Position numbers and translations under genes: made by a program. The notes under the pieces were generated by a model that worked only from the letters and a program-made list of their open reading frames with translations, ran no database searches and was not told the origin of the DNA. Of a stretch of 64,000 nt of DNA, positions 11,812 through 23,400 are shown one piece after another. The first letter of the stretch is position 1. Every line of letters starts with the position of its first letter. Source of the stretch: Ryuthela nishihirai (taxonomy: Eukaryota > Arthropoda > Arachnida > Araneae > Heptathelidae). The stretch is taken from assembly GCA_038380435.1 (NCBI GenBank), contig JAWZYU010000025.1, positions 50,600,691 through 50,664,690 on the forward strand, in the 5' to 3' direction.

Positions 11812-12125
11812 ATATCACCTTAAAAAAGATATTGCCTTTCTATTTATGGCATTATTGTCACTGACAACAACAAATATCCTAAATCCTGTTTTCCAAAGCA
11901 ATAATAATTTTCTTTAGAAAAATAAATTTTCTTAAGTTAACTTGGAAACTGGCAGAATGTGTACAACATCTTTATATTTGGATTCAATTCTTTGCAGCAT
12001 AAACACATGGCCCAAACATACAAAGGAACTAAAACAGAGTGGTAGTAAATAAAACGAAACTGGGAATAAATATCCCTCATACATTGTTTCAAAAATTTTA
12101 ATCAGTTGCTATCCAAAGTAAGAGA
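11812..12125. other. Unassigned DNA
   Basis: No feature recognised between the 44-bp array and a SINE-A fragment. Confidence 0.4.
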
Positions 12126-12225
12126 TGGGTTGTTGTCTTTTCGATTGTTTCATTCCTGAGCGGTTTTTCTGGGCACACAAAATGTGCTAAATGGCCAGTT
12201 CCCCAAAACCTCAGTGATTCAGAGC
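12126..12225 (-). mobile_element. SINE-A 3'-end fragment
   Basis: Plus-strand GGGTTGTTGTCTTTTCG, CCTGAGCGGTTTTTCTGGG, GCACACAAAATGTGCTAAAT and GGCCAGTTCCCCAAAACCTC correspond to the reverse complement of the SINE-A tail. The match stops after about 100 bp. Confidence 0.65.
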
Positions 12226-12540
12226 TGGTGGTAGAGGAATATTTGCTTTACAGCTTTTAGGAGATATGCTGAAGCCTCTCATTAAAGCCACCCATTCTTT
12301 AATATTCACTGAATATGGGTTTTCTACAGATGACGCAGCATTTTAAATCCGATCCGATAGTGAAATACTTTCCAGCCCATTGGTATCTCCATTCACACCA
12401 GGTAGAGCCAGGTTAGCTAAGAAAATGGGAATACAGCCACAATGGAGATTACGATGAAAGATGAAGAACGCGCTGGAAACTATTAAGAGAAACTGAAAAA
12501 TAAATTATTTATTGTTTGGAAGGCGTTGACATTACTTTAA

Positions 12541-13026
12541 CCCTTTCACGACTAAGGGAAACATTTTTCCCATTTTAAAATTGGTGATTGTCGTATTTAA
12601 TTATAACCTTATCTGCATTTTTTATACAGAATGTCAAAATAGAACGTATGCCGAACGCAATTACGTAAACGGGAACGTTTAGAAAACAAAAACAGAACTG
12701 TCAGGACGCATAATATATGTACTATGTGCAATGTCCATCTTTGCCTCACTACCAAAAGAAATTGCTTCGCAGAATATCATAATTAGCACATCATTTTGTA
12801 TAGTAATTTTATTTCATAATTTTGTATTATTTTAGTTAACATTTTGTTCTAATAAACCAATAAATAAAAGACATTGCATAATAAGCCTAACTATAATTTG
12901 TGTTACCTTTATAATCCATTGGGAAAAATATTTCCCATAAAATTCCAAAAAAACTACACATTGTTTGTATTTTTCTTATGATTTTAATTTATATTTACTC
13001 TTAGAAACCTTATGGTCCTGAAAGGG
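12541..13026. mobile_element. piggyBac-like MITE, 486 bp
   Basis: Bounded by TTAA on both sides (12537-12540 and 13027-13030). Terminal inverted repeats begin CCCTTTCACGACTAAGG on the left; the right end, read inward, is CCCTTTCAGGACCATAAGG. TTAA target duplication with CCC-starting termini is the signature of the piggyBac superfamily. Inside each end lies a further inverted motif: GGGAAACATTTTTCCCAT near the left and GGGAAAAATATTTCCCAT near the right. No transposase frame is visible, so the element is non-autonomous. Confidence 0.8.
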
Positions 13027-13124
13027 TTAACTGCTGTTATTGTGATTATTATAGCCTTGTGATTTATTTCTGCATATTTTTTTTTCAGTTCTACTATCAC
13101 ATACGTTATAACAATATTTCTTTA

Positions 13125-13378
13125 ACGGTGCAAGATCGATTAGTCACTTGTAATCGTGTAAAATCAACTGCTCACTTGTAATCGTGTAAAATCGATTAGT
13201 TACTTGTAATCGTTTAAAAATAGATTAGTCACTTGTAATCCTTTAAAAATGGATTAGTCACTTGTAATGGTGTAGAATCGATTAGTTACTTGTAATCGTT
13301 TAAAAATGGATTATTACTTGTAATCCTTAAAAATCGATTAGTCACTTGTATTCGTGTAGAATCGATTAGTCACTTGAT
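13125..13378 (+). repeat. 28-29-bp tandem array, about nine copies
   Basis: Unit about ATCGATTAGTCACTTGTAAT plus CGTGTAAA. The word CACTTG (or TACTTG) recurs at 13145, 13173, 13201, 13230, 13259 and 13287, giving 28- or 29-bp spacing. Copies vary at ATCGATT/ATGGATT. Confidence 0.88.
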
Positions 13379-13559
13379 TTGTACCAGAAAGTAAAATTTC
13401 AATTGGCATTTTCGCTTTTGTCGTAAACAAGAAACAATAGGCAATGCGATGACTGAAACACATTATGGATCTTAAATATAATCTAAGATTTCTCTTTCTT
13501 ACTACCACCAAATTTTCATAATTCATTTCCAGGCCGAACTTTGCCCTTCTAAGTTATTA

Positions 13560-13745
13560 CACATTTTAAGAGGCCCTAAGCTTAAGCTTACACGTTTAAG
13601 AAGTTTTACACGCCCTAAGCTTACACGTTTAAGAAGTTTTACACGCCCTAAGCTTACACGTTTAAGAAGTTTTACTCGCCCTAAGCTTACACGTTTAAGA
13701 AGTTTTACACGCCCTAAGCTTACACGTTTAACAGGCCCTAAGACC
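13560..13745 (+). repeat. 33-bp tandem array, about five copies
   Basis: Unit CGCCCTAAGCTTACACGTTT plus AAGAAGTTTTACA, nearly invariant between copies. The first copy carries a doubled AAGCTTAAGCTTAC, and the last breaks off at AACAGGCCCTAAG. Confidence 0.9.
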
Positions 13746-14759
13746 TAAGCTAATTTCGAAAGTCGAAATAAGTTATAAATTTATTATTCTGATTGGAGAG
13801 AACATTAAAAACTAAATTGAAATAGATTAGTGAAAACATTATATTTGCGTTAGAATACAATAATGACTGTGTAAAACTGAAATGAACAGTATTTGCCCAA
13901 AAGAATAATAAATTCGTGACTGTAAGCTTGAAACATAAGTTTTTGGGGCCCCTTATAGTCGTGTGGACCTAAGCTGTAGCTGAGTTAGCTTATGCATAAC
14001 TCCTAATATTCGTGAAGTCATCATTTTCACCATCGATCACAAGTCGTTGCAAAACTCACTAGGTAACAGCTCATCAACCATTGAAAAAAAAAAACTCTTT
14101 TAAACCTTTAATAGCAGTTTTTTACGATAAGTTTTGCAAATAGATTATTCAGTAGGAAACATCGATGAGATTTCCATAATAATTTCCGATCTTTTCGATC
14201 TTTCATTTGCCTACGGACATTCTCCAAGTCAGTTGGCATTCGAGATGTTCATAGTTTTGGTGGCTGTTAGTACTTGAAAAATTACTCGAATCCAGACGAT
14301 CCGATAAGAAATTTCACGCTCAGTGGGTAGGCGGAGACAGAGCAATCGTGGCGAAAGGGTAAAGGCAGAGGACAAGGTGTTGAAGCACTTTGAATTTAAG
14401 ACGGAAGCCAGACATCATCGACATATCGATCTGGGAAAGAGGTGCTCACGGATCATTGAGCAAAGAGGTAATTGCCAGCTGTTAAACGATAGCCATAAAG
14501 AAAGAAAAGTAGCTGAGCCTCGTGTAATTTGCCTCACTGTGTGTTGTAGGTTTTAGAAAAGCGTTTGAAAAGCAAGATTAACTGTTATAGCTTGGCGAAG
14601 AACTGGATAATTTGCAAGAGAAATTCGGAAATATAAATAGCTGCACGTTCACATCCCAGAGGATAATGTTAAAGAGAGTTTAACGTGATTTGGGATTAAT
14701 TTAACGGTAAATGGATAGAAATATTCAGGAAAAGATTGAACATAGAAAACAATTTGGAG
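13746..14759. other. Unassigned DNA, about 1 kb
   Basis: No repeat family or coding region recognised. A 77-codon frame at 14323-14556 is rich in charged residues but has no recognisable domain, and I do not call it a gene. Confidence 0.45.
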
Positions 14760-15148
14760 TTGGGTTGGGTTGTTTTACCTCTGAGTGGCACTTTTTTGCA
14801 CACCATGGGCTAAATGGCCAGGTCACATGGACCTCGCAGGCTCAGAGAAGGTTGGGGGAGGGGACCCACTGCAACAGCTGTTGAGAGACAGATGGTAGCC
14901 ACCCGTCAAGGCCATCCAGCGTGTTCTTTAACGTGCACAGGGTATGGCTGTCCCGCACACGGAGCCACGGCTTAACGTCCCATCCGACGGACGGCGGCCT
15001 TTCCAAGCCCATCGGTGTCCCCTACTGACCGTGGGCAGGACGGGGAATTTTGCGGAGATAAATCTCAACGCTGACCCAGCTGGGACTCGAACCTGGGAAC
15101 TACAGATTACGAGCCTGGCGCGATACCGACCGAGCCACCCCCGCCCTT
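14760..15148 (-). mobile_element. SINE-A, near full length, minus strand
   Basis: Runs on the plus strand from TTGGGTTGTTTTACCTCTG to CGAGCCACCCCCGCCC. The B-box complement GGGACTCGAACC is intact. The A-box side reads ACCGAGCCACC, complementary to GGTGGCTCGGT, one change from the usual TGGCTCAGT. A possible short target duplication, ATTTGGAG, lies at about 14752-14759 and 15152-15159. Confidence 0.92.
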
Positions 15149-15715
15149 AATATTTGGAGAAACAGCAAATTAAGATTTAGCACTGAATTCATATATCAAT
15201 GAAATGCTACATAACAGAAATAATTCTCATAGTAAGGAATTCACAGATTAAATTATTTATCTTAGATAACAGCACGTCGTTGTTTTGAATATCTTATGGA
15301 TGCACTTCAAAATCTTTAAAAATAAAGAACTTCCAAACCTTAACTAATGGAAGGCAAATCATAACCGCCTTAGCTCAACTGATGAAGGATATTTTATCTG
15401 ATTATTTGGGACATCCACCTAAACGATGAGAACTAAGACCACCAAATTTCAAGGTCAGCTTCATCTCTTCGTAACCTAGTGCACTGTAAGGATTTCGATC
15501 CCATAAAATTAGGCCTCAAAAGCTGGCCGCAAAAATCTTGTGTCCATTGATAGAGCTCCCCTTCGATTGACACTGTCATGCCAAACTCCGGCTGACTGCA
15601 GTGGACAGAGGTCAAGGGCAAACAATAAAAGAAGAGGACAGAGAAAAAATGGTGTGTAACCCACAGAGGCCACTCTCAGCTGAGGGTGGACGTGCAGCGG
15701 CAATATGGAATTGGT
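15149..15715. other. Unassigned DNA
   Basis: No feature recognised. Two minus-strand frames of 62 and 82 codons overlap here; neither has a recognisable motif. Confidence 0.4.
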
Positions 15716-15716
15716 A

Positions 15717-15752
15717 CGTTGGGTTGTTTTACCTCTGAGTGGCACTTCAGAC
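15717..15752 (-). mobile_element. SINE-A 3' stub
   Basis: The words GTTGGGTTGTTTTACCTC and TGAGTGGCACTT are the reverse complement of the extreme 3' end of SINE-A. The match ends after about 35 bp. Confidence 0.6.
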
Positions 15753-15794
15753 AGCAATAGTTACTGGGAATGATACAATGCACTTGTGTTTCAA

Positions 15795-15853
15795 CTGCTG
15801 ATAATACTCTCACATTCATACCAAGACAATGAATGTGAGAGTATTATCAGCAG
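15795..15853. repeat. Perfect 25-bp hairpin with 9-nt loop
   Basis: The arm at 15795-15819 is exactly complementary to 15829-15853; the loop is ACCAAGACA. The arm begins CTGCTGATAATACTCTCAC. It lies immediately upstream of a decayed Tc1-like transposase. Confidence 0.9.
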
Positions 15854-15859
15854 CAAGGC

Positions 15860-16640
15860 CCGTTCAAACAGGGCCATACCTTGGGGATGCATGAGGAAGA
15901 TTGGTTCTCTCCATCATATAGCTGACCATCTCGGTTGGGCAATGACCACTGTAAACACACAGTTTGGAGCAGTGGGCAAGAGGTACACCACATCATGTCT
16001 TAATGTCTCTGGTCCCCACAGATATAAACCATGAGAAGATCTCCTCATCTGACAAAGCACAATGTGATGCCACACACATCTGATGACCTATAAATGAATC
16101 TGAGTTACAGTCATGGCGTCCTCTGCACGGGTTATCTATAACTGCTAATTATCATTAGGCATGCCATCAGTGGTGCATCGAGCTTGTGTCATGAAGGGGA
16201 GAATGGCACTACATAATCTTCTCAGATGAGTCACGCTTGTGTTTGGGTGCAGATGATGGTCACATCAGGGTTTCACATTGATGTGGCCAGTGGCAGGATC
16301 TGGAACACATCCGAGAGGAGCACCGCTATGCTCACACACCCAGCAGTTCTCGTGTGAGGGTGCCATCAGTTATACTCCAGAACACCTTTAATGTTTATCC
16401 TGGGAACTTTGACAGCTCAACAATACGTTAACAACATTCTGTGCGCCATTGTCTACCTTTCCTAATGAGCTTTCCTGGTGCAATTTTTCAGCAGAATAAC
16501 ACACGCTCCAGTACAGCATACGTTGTCTAACAGTGTCTATAGGATGTCAACACCCTGCCTTGGCCCGTAATATCCCAGAATTCCACACTTATTGAGCACA
16601 TTTGATGGACAAATGGCAGAAAGTGCCTCAGAACAATATT
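15860..16640 (+). pseudogene. Decayed Tc1-like transposase
   Basis: Broken reading frames carry words typical of Tc1/mariner transposases, which cut and paste at TA sites using a DDE/DDD triad. Near 16220 the translation gives a FSDESRL-like string, the usual setting of the second catalytic aspartate. Near 16483 it gives FQQNN, the usual FQQDN context, with the aspartate position apparently changed. Near 16555-16605 LPWP is followed by a degraded IEH segment. An N-terminal helix-turn-helix-like region would fall near 15880-15960. Multiple stops and frameshifts prevent any product. The best single open segment is 82 codons, at 15786-16034. I cannot give exact ends or terminal repeats. Confidence 0.6.
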
Positions 16641-16648
16641 AGGACCTC

Positions 16649-16770
16649 TGCTGAGGTCCTGCCATCCTCTCAGATCTCCTACTGTGGCATATAAACTGAC
16701 AGGCTCCTGTCAGACCTCTGTGGCAAGCAGCTGCTTGAGGGGGTATTTATTTTTTTATTTTATTTATGCA
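16649..16770 (+). mobile_element. SINE-B, 5'-truncated
   Basis: Begins in the middle of the element at TGCTGAGGTCCTGCCATCC and keeps the typical 3' end GCAGCTGCTTGAGGGGG with a T/A-rich tail. The tRNA-like head is absent. It abuts the Tc1-like pseudogene. Confidence 0.88.
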
Positions 16771-17149
16771 TCGATACCTCAACATCTGGTTGCATGCATC
16801 GGGGTCATACCCTGTACTGAGAACCTATTTTGGGGGGCCTCTAAACCCATCCTTAATATGTACTCGGGTGGTTAGGCGATTAATCATTACTACCTTGTAA
16901 CATGCGATGGGACGCCTTAAAATAATAATAATGACTTTGTAGATATGGAGAATTTGGCCATTCTGTTCAATTTCACAGAGATTTTAAGCTTGTTTTATGG
17001 TGTGTTGCAATTTTTGTGCCCATGACTGTATTAATGTGTTCCATTCCAGGAAGGAACCAGATTCTTTAACCCAACATTAGGGCACACAAGGGAAACTCGC
17101 GTACAAATTTTGGGGCCACTCAGTCAAGTACATCGGGTACCAGAGGGCA

Positions 17150-17360
17150 GAGACATACTCCCTCCCCTGTGAAAATCGGGTCGTCTTATACGAAATCTCA
17201 AACTTGCCTATCTGGTATGAAATCCAAAAAGTTGTCTTTGTATAATTTTATTTTAGCCTCATGTTATATACTTGACACTAAAAATAGAGTAAAAAAAACT
17301 ACAAATTTTTTTACGTATAGAATATCATTTTAATCTTTCCTGTCTGGTGGAATATTTTAC
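17150..17360 (+). repeat. Dispersed repeat R1, copy 1
   Basis: Shares ATGAAATCCAAAAAGTTGTC, TTTGTATAATTTTATTT, GTATAGAATATCATTTTAA and CTTTCCTGTC with 57285-57475 (same strand) and, inverted, with 35048-35240. Unknown interspersed family; no frame of note. Confidence 0.6.
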
Positions 17361-17467
17361 TAATTGGGAAATCCTATTCAAGTGCTACTGTATATTCATT
17401 TCCAGCCTTTATATTTATTTGATTTTATCTTTTTTTTCAGTGCTATTTTTTTTCTCTTTTCTGTAAG
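17361..17467. other. T-rich spacer before the 244-bp satellite
   Basis: Pyrimidine-rich DNA leading into the first, most diverged, satellite monomer. Confidence 0.4.
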
Positions 17468-20400
17468 TTCTCGCTGCTGATTGTCGTGTCTCAGATGACT
17501 TGAGCTGCTGCCTATGTCTTGAGGGGTTTCAGCTGCAATGGCTGAGGTGCTTTCTATCTAGTGGATAATACAGATTAGTCTGTGGTGGATAGCTGCTATC
17601 TTTGGAATGTTGGACTGGTGTTGGTGGCCTTTGTTAGGATGGTGAATCCGATATCTTCTGGGGGCTTTAGACTGAATGGAGTTTAGAGTCCTTGCATATT
17701 TAATTCTTAAGTTGTCTTTGCTGATTGTTTTGTCTCAACTAACTTGGGCTGCTTCCCATGTCTTGAGGGATTTCAACTGCAATGGCTGATGTGCTTTGTA
17801 TCTTGTGGATAATACAGATTAGTCTGTGGTGGATAGCTGCTATCTTTTGAATGTCGGAGTGGTGTTGGTGGCCTTTGTTGGGATGGTGAATCCGATATCT
17901 TCTGGGGGCCTTAGACTGAATGGAGTTTAGAGTCCTTGCATATTTAATTATTATGTTGTCTTTGCTGATTGTTTTGTCTCAACTAACTTGGGCTGCTTCC
18001 CATGTCTTGAGGGATTTCAACTGCAATGGCTGATGTGCTTTGTATCTTGTGGATAATACAGATTAGTCTGTGGTGGATAGCTGCTATCTTTTGAATGTCG
18101 GAGTGGTGTTGGTGGCCTTTGTTGGGATGGTGAATCCGATATCTTCTGGGGGCCTTAGACTGAATGGAGTTTAGAGTCCTTGCATATTTAATTATTATGT
18201 TGTCTTTGCTGATTGTTTTGTCTCAACTAACTTGGGCTGCTTCCCATGTCTTGAGGGATTTCAACTGCAATGGCTGATGTGCTTTGTATCTTGTGGATAA
18301 TACAGATTAGTCTGTGGTGGATAGCTGCTATCTTTTGAATGTCGGAGTGGTGTTGGTGGCCTTTGTTGGGATGGAGAATCCGATATCTTCTGGGGGCCTT
18401 AGTCTGAATGGAGTTTAGAGTCCTTGCATATTTGATTATTAAGTTGTCTTTGCTGATTGTTTTGTCTCAACTAACTTGGGCTGCTTCCCATGTCTTGAGG
18501 GATTTCAACTGCAATGGCTGATGTGCTTTGTATCTTGTGGATAATACAGATTAGTCTGTGGTGGATAGCTGCTATCTTTTGAATGTCGGAGTGGTGTTGG
18601 TGGCCTTTGTTGGGATGGTGAATCCGATATCTTCTGGGGGCCTTAGTCTGAATGGAGTTTAGAGTCCTTGCATATTTGATTATTAAGTTGTCTTTGCTGA
18701 TTGTTTTGTCTCAACTAACTTGGGCTGCTTCCCATGTCTTGAGGGATTTCAACTGCAATGGCTGATGTGCTTTGTATCTTGTGGATAATACAGATTAGTC
18801 TGTGGTGGATAGCTGCTATCTTTTGAATGTCGGAGTGGTGTTGGTGGCCTTTGTTGGGATGGTGAATCCGATATCTTCTGGGGGCCTTAGACTGAATGGA
18901 GTTTAGAGTCCTTGCATATTTGATTATTAAGTTGTCTTTGCTGATTGTTTTGTCTCAACTAACTTGGGCTGCTTCCCATGTCTTGAGGGATTTCAACTGC
19001 AATGGCTGATGTGCTTTGTATCTTGTGGATAATACAGATTAGTCTGTGGTGGATAGCTGCTATCTTTTGAATGTCGGAGTGGTGTTGGTGGCCTTTGTTG
19101 GGATGGTGAATCCGATATCTTCTGGGGGCCTTAGACTGAATGGAGTTTAGAGTCCTTGCATATTTGATTATTAAGTTGTCTTTGCTGATTGTTTTGTCTC
19201 AACTAACTTGGGCTGCTTCCCATGTCTTGAGGGATTTCAACTGCAATGGCTGATGTGCTTTGTATCTTGTGGATAATGCAGATTAGTCTGTGGTGGATAG
19301 CTGCTATCTTTTGAATGTCGGAGTGGTGTTGGTGGCCTTTGTTGGGATGGTGAATCCGATATCTTCTGGGGGCCTTAGTCTGAATGGAGTTTAGAGTCCT
19401 TGCATATTTGATTATTAAGTTGTCTTTGCTGATTGTTTTGTCTCAACTAACTTGGGCTGCTTCCCATGTCTTGAGGGATTTCAACTGCAATGGCTGATGT
19501 GCTTTGTATCTTGTGGATAATACAGATTAGTCTGTGGTGGATAGCTGCTATCTTTTGAATGTCGGAGTGGTGTTGGTGGCCTTTGTTGGGATGGTGAATC
19601 CGATATCTTCTGGGGGCCTTAGACTGAATGGAGTTTAGAGTCCTTGCATATTTGATTATTAAGTTGTCTTTGCTGATTGTTTTGTCTCAACTAACTTGGG
19701 CTGCTTCCCATGTCTTGAGGGATTTCAACTGCAATGGCTGATGTGCTTTGTATCTTGTGGATAATACAGATTAGTCTGTGGTGGATAGCTGCTATCTTTT
19801 GAATGTCGGAGTGGTGTTGGTGGCCTTTGTTGGGATGGTGAATCCGATATCTTCTGGGGGCCTTAGACTGAATGGAGTTTAGAGTCCTTGCATATTTAAT
19901 TATTATGTTGTCTTTGCTGATTGTTTTGTCTCAACTAACTTGGGCTGCTTCCCATGTCTTGAGGGATTTCAACTGCAATGGCTGATGTGCTTTGTATCTT
20001 GTGGATAATACAGATTAGTCTGTGGTGGATAGCTGCTATCTTTTGAATGTCGGAGTGGTGTTGGTGGCCTTTGTTGGGATGGTGAATCCGATATCTTCTG
20101 GGGGCCTTAGACTGAATGGAGTTTAGAGTCCTTGCATATTTGATTATTAAGTTGTCTTTGCTGATTGTTTTGTCTCAACTAACTTGGGCTGCTTCCCATG
20201 TCTTGAGGGATTTCAACTGCAATGGCTGATGTGCTTTGTATCTTGTGGATAATACAGATTAGTCTGTGGTGGATAGCTGCTATCTTTTGAATGTCGGAGT
20301 GGTGTTGGTGGCCTTTGTTGGGATGGTGAATCCGATATCTTCTGGGGGCCTTAGTCTGAATGGAGTTTAGAGTCCTTGCATATTTGATTATTAAGTTGTC

Positions 20401-23400
20401 TTTGCTGATTGTTTTGTCTCAACTAACTTGGGCTGCTTCCCATGTCTTGAGGGATTTCAACTGCAATGGCTGATGTGCTTTGTATCTTGTGGATAATACA
20501 GATTAGTCTGTGGTGGATAGCTGCTATCTTTTGAATGTCGGAGTGGTGTTGGTGGCCTTTGTTGGGATGGTGAATCCGATATCTTCTGGGGGCCTTAGAC
20601 TGAATGGAGTTTAGAGTCCTTGCATATTTGATTATTAAGTTGTCTTTGCTGATTGTTTTGTCTCAACTAACTTGGGCTGCTTCCCATGTCTTGAGGGATT
20701 TCAACTGCAATGGCTGATGTGCTTTGTATCTTGTGGATAATACAGATTAGTCTGTGGTGGATAGCTGCTATCTTTTGAATGTCGGAGTGGTGTTGGTGGC
20801 CTTTGTTGGGATGGTGAATCCGATATCTTCTGGGGGCCTTAGACTGAATGGAGTTTAGAGTCCTTGCATATTTGATTATTAAGTTGTCTTTGCTGATTGT
20901 TTTGTCTCAACTAACTTGGGCTGCTTCCCATGTCTTGAGGGATTTCAACTGCAATGGCTGATGTGCTTTGTATCTTGTGGATAATACAGATTAGTCTGTG
21001 GTGGATAGCTGCTATCTTTTGAATGTCGGAGTGGTGTTGGTGGCCTTTGTTGGGATGGAGAATCCGATATCTTCTGGGGGCCTTAGTCTGAATGGAGTTT
21101 AGAGTCCTTGCACATTTAATTATTAAGTTGTCTTTGCTGATTGTTTTGTCTCACCTAACTTGGGCTGCTTCCCATGTGTTGAGGGATTTCAACTGCAATG
21201 GCTGATGTGCTTTGTATCTTGTGGATAATACAGATTAGTCTGTGGTGGATAGCTGCTATCTTTTGAATGTCGGAGTGGTGTTGGTGGCCTTTGTTGGGAT
21301 GGTGAATCCGATATCTTCTGGGGGCCTTAGACTGAATGGAGTTTAGAGTCCTTGCATATTTGATTATTAAGTTGTCTTTGCTGATTGTTTTGTCTCAACT
21401 AACTTGGGCTGCTTCCCATGTCTTGAGGGATTTCAACTGCAATGGCTGATGTGCTTTGTATCTTGTGGATAATACAGATTAGTCTGTGGTGGATAGCTGC
21501 TATCTTTTGAATGTCGGAGTGGTGTTGGTGGCCTTTGTTGGGATGGTGAATCCGATATCTTCTGGGGGCCTTAGTCTGAATGGAGTTTAGAGTCCTTGCA
21601 TATTTGATTATTAAGTTGTCTTTGCTGATTGTTTTGTCTCAACTAACTTGGGCTGCTTCCCATGTCTTGAGGGATTTCAACTGCAATGGCTGATGTGCTT
21701 TGTATCTTGTGGATAATACAGATTAGTCTGTGGTGGATAGCTGCTATCTTTTGAATGTCGGAGTGGTGTTGGTGGCCTTTGTTGGGATGGTGAATCCGAT
21801 ATCTTCTGGGGGCCTTAGACTGAATGGAGTTTAGAGTCCTTGCATATTTGATTATTAAGTTGTCTTTGCTGATTGTTTTGTCTCAACTAACTTGGGCTGC
21901 TTCCCATGTCTTGAGGGATTTCAACTGCAATGGCTGATGTGCTTTGTATCTTGTGGATAATACAGATTAGTCTGTGGTGGATAGCTGCTATCTTTTGAAT
22001 GTCGGAGTGGTGTTGGTGGCCTTTGTTGGGATGGTGAATCCGATATCTTCTGGGGGCCTTAGACTGAATGGAGTTTAGAGTCCTTGCATATTTAATTATT
22101 ATGTTGTCTTTGCTGATTGTTTTGTCTCAACTAACTTGGGCTGCTTCCCATGTCTTGAGGGATTTCAACTGCAATGGCTGATGTGCTTTGTATCTTGTGG
22201 ATAATACAGATTAGTCTGTGGTGGATAGCTGCTATCTTTTGAATGTCGGAGTGGTGTTGGTGGCCTTTGTTGGGATGGTGAATCCGATATCTTCTGGGGG
22301 CCTTAGACTGAATGGAGTTTAGAGTCCTTGCATATTTGATTATTAAGTTGTCTTTGCTGATTGTTTTGTCTCAACTAACTTGGGCTGCTTCCCATGTCTT
22401 GAGGGATTTCAACTGCAATGGCTGATGTGCTTTGTATCTTGTGGATAATACAGATTAGTCTGTGGTGGATAGCTGCTATCTTTTGAATGTCGGAGTGGTG
22501 TTGGTGGCCTTTGTTGGGATGGTGAATCCGATATCTTCTGGGGGCCTTAGTCTGAATGGAGTTTAGAGTCCTTGCATATTTGATTATTAAGTTGTCTTTG
22601 CTGATTGTTTTGTCTCAACTAACTTGGGCTGCTTCCCATGTCTTGAGGGATTTCAACTGCAATGGCTGATGTGCTTTGTATCTTGTGGATAATACAGATT
22701 AGTCTGTGGTGGATAGCTGCTATCTTTTGAATGTCGGAGTGGTGTTGGTGGCCTTTGTTGGGATGGTGAATCCGATATCTTCTGGGGGCCTTAGACTGAA
22801 TGGAGTTTAGAGTCCTTGCATATTTGATTATTAAGTTGTCTTTGCTGATTGTTTTGTCTCAACTAACTTGGGCTGCTTCCCATGTCTTGAGGGATTTCAA
22901 CTGCAATGGCTGATGTGCTTTGTATCTTGTGGATAATACAGATTAGTCTGTGGTGGATAGCTGCTATCTTTTGAATGTCGGAGTGGTGTTGGTGGCCTTT
23001 GTTGGGATGGTGAATCCGATATCTTCTGGGGGCCTTAGACTGAATGGAGTTTAGAGTCCTTGCATATTTGATTATTAAGTTGTCTTTGCTGATTGTTTTG
23101 TCTCAACTAACTTGGGCTGCTTCCCATGTCTTGAGGGATTTCAACTGCAATGGCTGATGTGCTTTGTATCTTGTGGATAATACAGATTAGTCTGTGGTGG
23201 ATAGCTGCTATCTTTTGAATGTCGGAGTGGTGTTGGTGGCCTTTGTTGGGATGGAGAATCCGATATCTTCTGGGGGCCTTAGTCTGAATGGAGTTTAGAG
23301 TCCTTGCACATTTAATTATTAAGTTGTCTTTGCTGATTGTTTTGTCTCACCTAACTTGGGCTGCTTCCCATGTGTTGAGGGATTTCAACTGCAATGGCTG

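Noticed and set aside
13560..13745. Telomere-like repeat (CCCTAA words in the 33-bp array)
   Set aside because: CCCTAA occurs once per 33-bp unit as part of CGCCCTAAGCTTAC; it is not a hexamer or pentamer telomeric array.
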